A stretch of 64,000 bases of DNA from Bathymodiolus brooksi (lineage: Eukaryota > Mollusca > Bivalvia > Mytilida > Modiolidae): the NCBI GenBank assembly GCA_963680875.1, contig OY804590.1:18288886-18352885 (forward strand), given 5' to 3'. The notes beneath the pieces were generated by a model, which did no database searches, was not told the DNA's origin, and saw nothing but the letters and a program-made list of their open reading frames with translations. This document shows positions 13,701 through 25,700 of the stretch, one piece after another; the stretch's first letter is position 1; the number at the start of each line of letters is the position of its first letter. Made by a program: the position numbers and the translations under genes.

Positions 13701-16700
13701 AAATCTGGCCTGATAAGACTGTTGTCTTTTTGTGGGAGTGGCCTTATAAGAGGGGGGTACTGTATGCAACATGATATTTGTGATAACCAGAACAAGATAA
13801 AAACATTATTTTTATGTGAAAGTAAAGAAAATCGAATAAGATATAATAAATTTCTAACCTTCCTTCTTGTCGACGTGTTTTGAAGTCAGCCAACACAAAC
13901 ATTACTTCCTTTATTCTGCTTTGTACCAGTGCAATATCTGGAGGCAGGTTAGGTAAACATGGTTAAGGTTCATAGTATGCAAAATATTATATATTTAATA
14001 TACAAGGAAAGCTACTTTTAAATAGTAACTATGAAGCATGTATTACCCATGTTCAACTTCTAAACCTAACAGTGTAATATGAACTAATGAAGTTATGAGA
14101 AATAAGCAAGAAATACACATACTGATTGGCATGCAGTAGTCATTATTTTACCATGTAGACATAGCCTAAGGGTAATGTGAAAGGACTAGAAGATGTTCGA
14201 TCCCAAAAATATAGCTCAACTTATTTTTTCTTTACTGCCAATGAACTCAAAATCATGAATTGTGTAGATCAACTTACAGTCAGGAAGTTTTTATTCACTT
14301 GACTTATTTTCTTTTGGCAGCCAATTTATTAAAAATCCACACTTAAGTAAGAAAATACAGTTGCTTCAGATAAAAATAATTTACTAATAGAACGTGAAAT
14401 GCACCGATTGAATTTTACTTTGTAACTTTGCATTTGTAGTCAGTATTTGTTACCAGGTCAAGGTACAGAGTACCTCGTCCTTTTGGATGCCTCATTGCAG
14501 TCCTCAGGATGAACAATGGTCCTCTGGGCAAAGTCCAGTAAAAATTTGTTCAGACCATTAAATTGTTCTGTTTTTATTTAGAACTATATAAAAATAAATT
14601 CAAGAATTAGATTCGGACCAGTAAATTCAAATTTTCATTTCGCGGACTGCACTTTGCATGTGGATCTAGTATACATATACTGTGAATTAAACTTTATTCG
14701 TAGAATACTAATTTTCATCGTTTTCATTGGTTCAATCAAATCCCGAAATTAAGTGCCCAACGAAAGACATAAATATTAAGAGAAGTAATTTCTAAGTATC
14801 TTCATCACGAATTGAAATGTCAATGAATATTTCAATTTCTGTCATTCCACGAAAAAAAACACAAATGAAAATAAACAAAACCACAGTACAGTCAAATCTG
14901 CCTTAAAGGGCATCCGTATAGAACAAATCACTGTCTATAAAGGGCCGTCTAATTTTTTCCACTAGTGAACAGTGCATATAATTTTAACCTGTATATATAG
15001 GGCAACTGCTCATAAAGGGTACATTTTCAGGTTCCCTTGAGTGCCCTTTATATACTGGTTTGACTGTATGCTAGAATTGTTGTACAAGAGATAACACAGA
15101 ATAATTTATTTGATGTGAATACTGCAATCTGATTGGCTGATCCGCCTGGAGAAAAATTTGGTTATACTTGATAACCTGGGTTGGTATTGTGACATCACCA
15201 ACATATTTCAACGACAAATTCAAATAGTCCTGTGAAATAATCATTTTTAAAATCAAGGAATCAATAATTTTTGTCGTAAAAATTAAATTATAAGGAATAT
15301 GTCCAACCTGGTTTGGAACAGTTTACCTTTTCATAAACCGCTTCACAGTTTATTAATTGTAAGCTTCCCCAAACCAGGTTATATCGTATAACCTGTTCAA
15401 AAATTGAAAATATTCCTTAAATCAATTCTACTGACAGTATAAAGGATATTTTCTTGCTCAACTTCCTGACCACTAGGTAGTGTGTATGTTTCTGTCTGTT
15501 TTATATTTGTCATCAATTCTTTTTCTGACAACTTTCTGAAAGATAAAAACAACAAACAAAACACAATTATTAAGAATCATATTTGAAAACCAATGACAAA
15601 TAGCCTATGAAATTCACATGTTTCTATTTACACAGAAATCAGATATATTGTATTTTGATCTAATTAACAAGTTTAACACAGGCATATTTTTGTGCCTGTC
15701 CCAAGCCAGTTCCTGGATTTCCAATGCCATGTCGTGGTATTTTTTGTGTTTTTAAATTGCTTCAGTTGAGAGTTCTTTCTTGTGTTGCTATCAGTGGAAT
15801 TTCTTATCATCACTGTTTAAATTTTCTTTTTATAATTATCATTTTATTTTTTATACATCCTTGTAAAAAAAAATATCAAGATATGTTGAAGGTCTTAAAA
15901 CAATTTAAATGGACATTAGTTAAAACAAATTGACAACTAAAACAAATTTAGAACATTATATCAGAAAGGTCAAGGTTGAATGAGCACAAGTATGATGTAA
16001 CAATAAATACTGTCTATCTTTTTATTTGATCTTCACTTTTATTTTACATAATCATCAATTTACATATAAATATTAAGTTCCCCTCTGTTATAATTTTCTT
16101 TAAAGCCATTTACAAAATTACAACTTGTTGATAATTTGTTTTAAATAGATGTAAGGCATGATGTTGAACCACAACAATTTTCCTTTATTTTATTTATTCA
16201 AATTAAAGGCTAAAAATAAATACCATTGGGAAAAAAATATTTACACAACTTACTTGTCTCTGGCTTCTTTCTTTTGTAATTTCTTTGCCTTTTTCTCAAC
16301 AGGAAGCATCTAGATAAAAGAAAAAAAAGATAATAAAATATAGAAAATAAAGCTGGAGGAGATCAGGAAGAACAATTACTAAAATCTGGTAAAATTAAAG
16401 AACTTATGTTTCTATCTAGATGTCAGAGTTAAATATTGAAGAACCATAATGTCAAGAGTCAATCTAGATGTCAGATTTAAATATTGAAGAACCATAATGT
16501 CAAGAGTCAATCTAGATGTCAGAGTTAAATATTGAAGAACCATAATGTCAAGAGTCAATCTAGATGTCAGAGTTAAATATTGAAGAACCATAATGTCAAG
16601 AGTCAATCTAGATGTCAGAGTTAAATATTGAAGAACCATAATGTCAAGAGTCAATCTAGATGTCAGAGTTAAATATTGAAGAACCATAATGTCAAGAGTC

Positions 16701-19700
16701 AATCTAGATGTCAGAGTTAAATATTGAAGAACCATAATGTCAAGAGTCAATCTAGATGTCAGAGTTAAATATTGAAGAACCATAATGTCAAGAGTCAATC
16801 TATATGTCAGAGTTAAATATTGAAGAACCATAATGTCAAGAGTCAATCTAGATGTCAGAGTTAAATATTGAAGAACCATAATGTCAAGAGTCAATCTAGA
16901 TGTCAGAGTTAAATATTGAAGAACCATAATGTCAAGAGTCAATCTAGATGTCAGAGTTAAAAATTGAAGAACCATAATGTCAAGAGTCAATCTAGATGTC
17001 AGAGTTAAATATTGAAGAACCATAATGTCAAGAGTCAATCTATATGTCAGAGTTAAATATTGAAGAACCATAATGTCAAGAGTCAATCTAGATGTCAGAG
17101 TTAAATATTGAAGAACCATAATGTCAAGAGTCCCATTATAGCATTCTTTGTTATTTTTTGCAAAGAAAATTGTGAGTCTCAAAATACAAATGATGATGTC
17201 AGGACTATGAGTTACAAGTATCTCTGTTGAAATATGACAAAAAGTGGGATGTATTGGTCTATTTAATCAAAGTTCTCTCTTCATAACATCAATCTGTTGT
17301 GTGTTACAGTACTTAGCCTTCCTCTTATAATATCCCTCACACCACAGGCCACCCTCCCCCTCTTATAATGCCCCTCCCACAAACAGTAGTCCCCCTCTTA
17401 TAATGCCCCTCCCACAAACAGTAGTCCCCCTCTGTTAATACCCCTAAAACCAACAGTAGTTCAGTTTATACAGGTTAAATATACACAAAGTTATCCTACA
17501 GTGGGACTTTATTTAAAGTTTGATTTATACAGGATTCCTGTTTATTCAGGGTTTGGTTTAGACAGGTTTATACAGGATTCCTGTTTATTCAGGGTTTGAT
17601 TTAGACAGGTTTATACAGGATTCCTGTTTATTCAGTGTTTGGTTTATTCAGGGTTTGATTTATACAAGATTCCTGTTTATTCAGGGTTTGGTTTAGACAG
17701 GATTCCTGTTTATTCAGGGTTTGGTTTAGACAGGATTCCTGTTTATTCAGGGTTTGATTTATACAGGATTCCTGTTTATTCAGGGTTTGGTTTAGACAGG
17801 ATTCCTGTTTATTCAGGGTAGAGATGCCGACTTATCGTTATTTCGGCCGCCATTTTGTTTTCCGGTAGCTGCTGATACATGAAAATGCAATTTTTGATGT
17901 CAGATTTTTACAGATAATACAAAATAAAGATATAATTTTTTTACATTAATTAATTATCTAAACATTGTTTGAAATCTTTAAAAAATTTGTTTCTTTTAAT
18001 ATGGAATCGTTTAAATATAACTTGTTCGAATCGAAATCGCTGTTTTCGGAATTTTACCATTCGCGGCACGGTTTTTTCACCAGGGTCCCCCATTTCAATG
18101 CCTTGCCCGGCATGTTCCTGACGTTATATAGTTCTATAATTATTATCCAATTAAAGTGCAGATTCGTAGCTTGCGCATGGTCACAGTCGCTTCCGATTTC
18201 CTGGGCATGCTAAACGGAAAATGGTCGTCTCAAAAGTTCCAAGGTGAACAAATCAATGACAAATTTGGAGTAGCGTTCTCCGATGGCGATATTTGTATTT
18301 TCTGTTACAATATCAACGTAGGAAGCATACCATCTCAACCATATTAGATCGTGAACATAGATGATTTTTAGTATTTAAAACGCCCCTAAACATGTCTGAA
18401 GGAGAAGGTCGTACATCGCTGGAAGTGGAAAGTAAATAGTAACGTCAACGACGCTGGTTGTAACACAGGTGTTATCGTAGGTATGTATAAACCTTCTTCT
18501 CAATGTTTTAAACGTAAGATTTATTTTTTGCATTGCTTCTTTTCAAGTAGTTTATGAAAAACTTCTTGTCAATTTATAATACTTCCAACTTGCATTCAAA
18601 ACAAAAGTAAACAAACCGAAAAGGGGGGGTGTAAACAGAGATGAAAGTTTTCCTCTAATCTGCTGATTTCCTCTTTTTTTTTAAGGAAAATATTTGGAAA
18701 TAAAATGTTTCTAGCTTGGTCCAAACAACTAGAAAACGAGGGTATGGGCTCTAGAATAAGAGTTTCCTCTTTTTTCATCAGTCAATCACTTTCTTCTATA
18801 CTATAGTCTGTGTACAAAATATTTGGTTTTTTTTTATACTAGACTATAGTCTTCACTCTTCAGAAAGGTAATTCTATTCTTATTTTTGTCATGGTGCTAC
18901 ATTTTTATTTGTATTTGCCAGCTTCCATGGATACTCGACCATGATTGAATATTTACATACTAAATTCAAATAAAAGTAAACAAAATGTTATAACTTATTG
19001 CAAACATATGCAGGGGTTTCAAAGTGGGCCGGTACCCGGTACTTTTACCCGTCTGAGATCGTGTATAGTACCGGCAGAAATTACTGAACCCCCCAAAATT
19101 AGCGGTGGTCAAAACCATAAGTATGATGGTCGATAGGCTTGTGGAATATTTTTCATAAAAAATTAATGATCACGTCAATTGCTGAATTCTCGCATTCAAA
19201 TCGAACAACTGCGTCACAACCAAGTTGATGGGATACTCCCTGTTTTAAAAATAACTTTACCTTAGAATCGTAAATAGCAGTTTGCGCATGCGGTAAATAG
19301 ATATGTTTTCGCCCCAATATCTTTTCATCCTTGTGTAAAACTCGGACCGGAACAAAGCTGACATCATTTCAAAATAAAAAATGACCGATTACAAATTATG
19401 TTCAAACACAATTTATTGTAATCTTCAGTAATATAAGTATGATCATTATGTATTATGAATATATCACTACACAATATTTTGTACGATTTGTTTTATCCAT
19501 TTAAAACCCAGGGTAGAATCAGTCTGGGGCGTACTGTCTTGTTGCTTAACTCCGTCCATATTGTTTAACTTCCGGTATAAAAAGAATAAAAACCTATGGC
19601 TAATTTATTTACATATTTTGACAGGGCCCTACAGCGGTTGTTCACAGAAATGAAAATGTGCTGAAAAACATTTTTAAAAGGGAGTACGAGGAGATAAGGG

Positions 19701-22700
19701 ATAGAAAATTACTAGAAATCTTGAAAAAGGACCGGAAATGGCTCAAATACGAATTACATTGTAATGTCAAAATGCCGGCCCCACTTTTTTTCCAAAATAA
19801 TTTAACTTTTGTGATTGAAATGTTAATAAATGTCTTCCCGCGAATCGTTTTTGTTCGAACATTTTTTTTGCACATAAGTCGTGAAAGTAACAATATATAT
19901 TGTTTTTGTTTAATTATATTTGTATTGATCTATTAAAATTATAAATTTTATTAAAGATTGATGATTGCAAATTAAATTTATCGCTATATGTTTCATTAAT
20001 TATGACACTTATGTCTTGATCCGTGCCAATGGTCTTTGATGATTTTAATTACTGGTAATAAAGTAAAAAAAACACACAAGCCAAGGTATTGTGAAAAAGA
20101 AAAGGACAAAGCCAACAAAAGAATTTTGAGAAGTTTAAGCTTTGATAACAATGGCTTGGTCAAGCCTAGCTGCGGAACCGTAGCTCTTTATGGTCCTTTT
20201 GGGTTTGTTTAAGATATGGCGGACTATCTATGAATAATCTTGGCTGAAGTCTGTAAACTGAAATATTCAATAAAGAAATTGGGGAGGGGGGGGGGGGGGG
20301 GGGGAATCCAGGCATTATGCATGGTCTTCACTCTTGGTGAAATCTGAACTCTAAAGTTAATGGGATTTTTCTTTCAAAAACAGTTAATGTTTTGCAATCC
20401 CTGAAGTACATTTTTTTTGGTCTACAAAATGCTAGATTTCAGGAGCTTCCGCCCCCTGGACCCCTTACGGCCATCAGCCTAATTTTTTAGGTACCTCCTA
20501 AAATTTAAGAAGTACCTCCTATTATAAAAAACTTTGAAACCCCTGCATATGTATTTATAGACCAATGAAAAAAAATACCAGTGTTTCTGCTAATATTCTC
20601 GAAAAGGGGAAGGTAGTATAAGTAGACAAAACATATATTTTTACCTAGGTTATACAGAACAAGGATCTGACTTTAACTTTGTCCAAAAATGTCAATAAAA
20701 ACTTTGGGGTCAATACCAAAAATTTGAAACTCTGGTAATTTTTTTTGTCTAAATACATTGTGAATTTATATTTATTATAATAGTAGTTATGAAAGGATAA
20801 TAAGTACAATGTAGACTAGTTAGAACTGTTTCTTTGTGGTCCCTTCCAGCTTCTGTTGTTTTTTTTCCAGTTTACCTGACATTATGCTTTGCTGGTCAAA
20901 GACATGTGTGTGATCCAAGCTGGCCTTGGGATATTACCTGAACTTAGAACTGCAGGATAATATACAGCTGATCATGAGTTCATAATTTATATCATAATGA
21001 AATATTTAGTTTTATATGTAGCTGGATTTATTCAGACCACAATACATGTGACAATAGATGATGTATTTAAAAAATGCACCAGATATTTCCTGAATAATAA
21101 ATGAATGAACTTAATTTTTTGGTTGTTTTCATTGAACATGTTTTAAGAAGCAAATTAGAATAGTAATGAGCAAGACTGAAACTTTGACACGGAGAGTAGG
21201 GTTAGGGGGTGGGTTATGGTGTTTAATGCCACTTTCAACAATATTTCAGTTATATCGTGGTGGTCAGTTTTATTGATGGAGTAAACCGGAGTACCTGGAG
21301 AAAACCACAGATCTGTTGCAAGTCACTGACGAATTTTATCACACAATAATGTGTTATCAAGTACACCTTAAGTTACCATGAGCGGGATTCGAACGACATG
21401 GAGAGTAAGATTGAAACAAATTTACTTGCTCAAATTGTAATAAAGGGAAACCTGAATATAAACAGCATCCTATATAAACAACATAACTTTATTTTAAATA
21501 AAGTTCCAGGTTCCAGATGTAGCCTTTTGTAGGAAATGTGTAAACCGTGCAAATAATATCCATCTATTTTAAACACAAGCTGATCTTAAGGAAGTTCAGT
21601 TTAGAGGTGTTTCACTATCATGCTTGTTGGGTGGTTGATGCATATAACATCACTTTCAGCAATTGTACAGCTACATTATGATTGCAAGACATTGAGGTAG
21701 GAAAACAAAAACACCTACAGGTATATCAAGCCGACCAATTAAATTTTCGGCAAGGGGTAGGTGTCTGGAATCTTCACCCCTTGGGGGGATTACATATTGG
21801 TGGTATATATGAAATGAAAAGTATTTAGTTTAAGTTATTAGTTACTTGAGGTTATAGATTTTTAAAATATCTTTAATTTGGTACCTTGATGATCAAATTC
21901 TGACTAGAAACGACGGAGTAATCTTAAAAAACGTAAATTTGCACAACCAATTTTAAAGCAATGGCAGCCATTTTGTTTTCAAAATGGCCACCATTATGAC
22001 AATTATTCCGTAATAAAATGCTAAAGCAAATAAGAGGTCATTGGTACAAACCTCCATATCCATTTTTTTCAGTGATATTAATTATATTGATAAAAAAATT
22101 GATCAAATTATCTTGGAACAGGTTCCCTGTCTGAGGAATTTTATGAAAAAATGGCAGCCATTTTGAACAAAATGGCCACCATTTCTTGTGTCGACAAAAA
22201 AACATCACGTCCAACAGAACGTGCACAACACTGTGGTATGGTCTTCAAAATTTTGTATGGATATCATTTTTAGTTTAGGAAATATGAAGCTTTTTGTGTC
22301 ATTTTTCCATATAACTGCTGTGAAACGGTGCCATTCTCAAATAGTGTCGAACACTAATTGCACACCCACCTTTATGGATTCATAATTCCACAAAAAGATG
22401 TAAAAGGTGATTCATATGTTATAATTGCACTCAAAACAAGTATTTCTACACACAATTTCTTCTATTATGATGTCAGATAAGTTATTTTCTGACAAAATTA
22501 TGGCGATGTGAGCCATAATGGACCTTTCGGGCAAGATCAAAAGTGGCTCCGACATATTTTGGACAGTAAAACAAATGGCGAATATTACTTCAAACATGTT
22601 CAGTTTCATTTTTCTGACAGAACAACTTATAATCTATGGAAAAAAAACAAAAGTAGAGACATTATCTGATGTTTGCACAAAAAATCAGAACTCTAAAACA

Positions 22701-25700
22701 GTCATTAAAACTATTATTGATGGCGGCCATCTTGGGAAAAATATTGACCAAAAAGAGGCAATTTCAAATGCTCATAACTTTTGAACCCTTCATCCGATTT
22801 TTACAAATGAAGGCTCAAAATCTTCTTAGATTGAGCTCTATCTAATGGTTAAAAAACAGCAAGCATCCCCTGTAATTGATTTTTGACTGGCATCTCTATT
22901 CAGGGTTTGATTTAGACAGGATTCCTGTTTATTCAGGGTTTGATTTAGACAGGATTCCTGTTTATTCAGGGTTTGATTTTTACAGGATTCCAGTTTATCA
23001 GGGTTTGGTTTATACAGGATTCCTGTTTATTCAGGGTTTGGTTTAGACAGGATTCCTGTTTATTCAGTGTTTGGTTTAGACAGGATTCCTGTTTATTCAG
23101 GGTTTGGTTTAGACAGGTTTCACTGTATTCAGGGTTTGGTTTAGACAGGTTTCACTGTATTCAGGGTTTGGTTAGACAGGTTTAAACAGGATTCCTGTTT
23201 ATTCAGGGTTTGGTTTAGACAGGTTTCACTGTATTCAGAGTTTGGTTTAGACAGGTTTCACTGTATTCAGGGTTTGGTTAGACAGGTTTAAACAGGATTC
23301 CTGTTTATTCAGGGTTTGGTTTAGACAGGTTTCACTGTATTCAGGGTTTGGTTAGACAGGTTTATACAGGATTCCTGTTTATTCAGGGTTTGGTTTAGAC
23401 AGGTTTCACTGTATTTTTATTAAAAATATTATTCTTACATCTTCATCATCATCATCATCACTGTTATCATCGTCATCATCACTTTCATCGTCAGATGATC
23501 CACCATCACCAAAATCATCTGGTATTTCATCTTCACTTTCATCTTCTGACTAAAGATAAAACAATTTATTAAGTGTGCAACATTTTAAAAGTTATGTAAG
23601 GTTGATTTAATCCAACTAACATAGAGGCCATGAAGATCATGTCTTCAATATGGTGACAATGCTTTATGTTAGACTAATGTTACTATTTATATTCTAACAT
23701 GACGTCCTTCTTTCGCTTTGTAGACAAACGAGAGATTTATCGATGGTATAATCTCATTCGCACATGTGCCGGTGAATGTGACGGACTTTTCTACCGGCAG
23801 CATAAATTGTGTGCGACATTTTCCGCAAACGTAAATATAAATTACCGTCTTCCAATCAAAGTATACTGCCGTATTTGCACTCTTAGACATATCAGAATCG
23901 AAATAAATCATGGAAGCCAGAATGTGTTTTGAGTTTTAACATGGGTTGGTGGATATTAGTAAATTTTATCCCTCGCCTCTGGCTCGGGATAACATACTAA
24001 TATCCGCTAATCCATGTTAAAACTCAAAACACATTCTGGCTTCCATGATTTATTTCTTAATTTTACACTGACTTACTCTCACAATTATCTGTGGTCTCAC
24101 AAAGTCGCACTTGTTTTATTACCCATGAAAATAATTAGCTTGCAGTAGTTATGACATTATATTGTTTTACACAAGCAAAATCCCAGTCATGTTTGATTTA
24201 ATTTGGCTCATGACGAATAAAACCTGATAGCTAAAACTCAAATGATATTTGATTAAACTGAAACATGTAGTGTAGTCTAGTCCCTACTTCATAGGAGGAG
24301 GTTAGGTTTATGGCGTTTAATGCCACTTTCAACAATACTTCAGCTATATCGTGGTGGTCAATTTTATTGGTGTAGGATTTAGGAGTACCTGGAGAAAACC
24401 ACTGACCTGCCGCAAGTCACATAATATTGAATCGAGTACACCTCGAAATGAGCAGGATTCGAACTCACAACTTTAGTTGTGCTAGGCAGAGATTGCATAT
24501 GTAGTAGCATCTTCGCTAGCCAAGGGTTACGATTCGGGTCCCCCTTCTCTCCACACTTGGCGGATCTAGAATACATTTTGAAATTCGCGCGCAATGCCAC
24601 CTGGTGGTTTATCGAAGTTGCGCCCCTTAGATAGTCGTCATCGCCAGCCAATCAGAATCGCTTTGTTATACGTATGTTGGAGAGTTGAAAATGGCAGCGC
24701 CCAGTGAATAAAAACTTATTTGTGATAAATTTAATTTGGAAGCACTTACTGTCAACCAAGTGAAAGTTTCAAAGCTTTGGCACACGGGAAAGATGTTTTC
24801 ATTGGAACCAAAACGGGAAGTGGCAAATCGTTGTCATATGAGAGCATTCCGGTGCCATTTTTGTTTACATTTCGTGGATAACATGTGCTCCGTGTAAAAC
24901 GTCTTCTGATTGGATACGTGTACTGGTAAATGTAGCCAATGAAATATTAAAGCGTGAATCCTCAAAATGTATTCTAGATCTGCCAAGGGTGGAGAGAAGG
25001 GGGACCCGAATCGTAACCCTTGGCTAGCGAAGATGATGTAGTAGTAAATCAAACAACCATATGATCATGATCACAACAGCCCCCTTACTCCATAGGAAGG
25101 TACATGGTTCACCCTATGGTTTCTTCAGTTTAGGGAAGTGATCTTAAACATTTCTTGCATAATTATAATAAATTTAATATTTTTATTGTCTTTCACTCAC
25201 ATCATCATCTTCTTGTCCAAGTTTATTAGAAGATGGTTTCAGCCACTCCTTGTTGTCATCTGTATATCCAGTTACCTCCCCTGAATCTGACATATCACTT
25301 CCTGTTTCACTCTCTTCATCATCACTGGCATCTGGAAAATTTGATGGCACAAAAATAAAATATGGTTTCCATGGGAACATATTTTTTTTCAAGAACGTTA
25401 GCAGAAACACAGAAACTTTTTTAATTTCAAGTTGTAAATTTTTATTTATTTCCATTTAATTTTTAAACACATACAATCCTATAAGTATGTACTATGTATA
25501 AGATAGAAAAATAAATTACATTTTAATGTAACAGGTGCCACTAGTGGAGCAAGAGCACCTGAGTTCACCACCACTGTTTAGTGGGATTCATGTTGGTCAA
25601 TCTTTAGTTTTCTGTGTAGTGTTTTGTAGATCATTGTTTGTATTTTCTCTTTTGAACATTACATTATCTGTTATTCTCCAATTTACAGCCTCCGACCCTT

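Larger units (their letters stand above)
17820..22897. mobile_element. 5.1 kb insertion in minisatellite, 9-bp TSD ATTCAGGGT
   Basis: Left boundary attcagggt|agagatgcc (17811-17828), right boundary ggcatctct|attcagggt (22889-22906). Termini are a 9-bp inverted repeat, and removing the insert plus one TSD restores an intact array. The interior carries a hAT-like element (19011-20545), a SINE (about 21203-21400) and two palindromic aaaatggc.gccattt motifs (21958, 22150). No transposase found. 9-bp TSDs occur in Mutator-like elements; the class is open. Confidence 0.75.
24295..25085 (-). mobile_element. SINE family A copy split by a Mutator-like element
   Basis: Left part 24295-24507 (gtttatggcgtttaatgcca to ggattcgaactcacaacttt); right part 25045-25085 (aaccatatgatcatgatcac) completes the tRNA-like head. 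Confidence 0.85.

Noticed and set aside
19658..19936. 92-codon frame inside hAT-like copy 1 as a transposase
   Set aside because: The matching stretch of copy 2 has a stop and substitutions, and no zinc-finger or RNase H motif is present.
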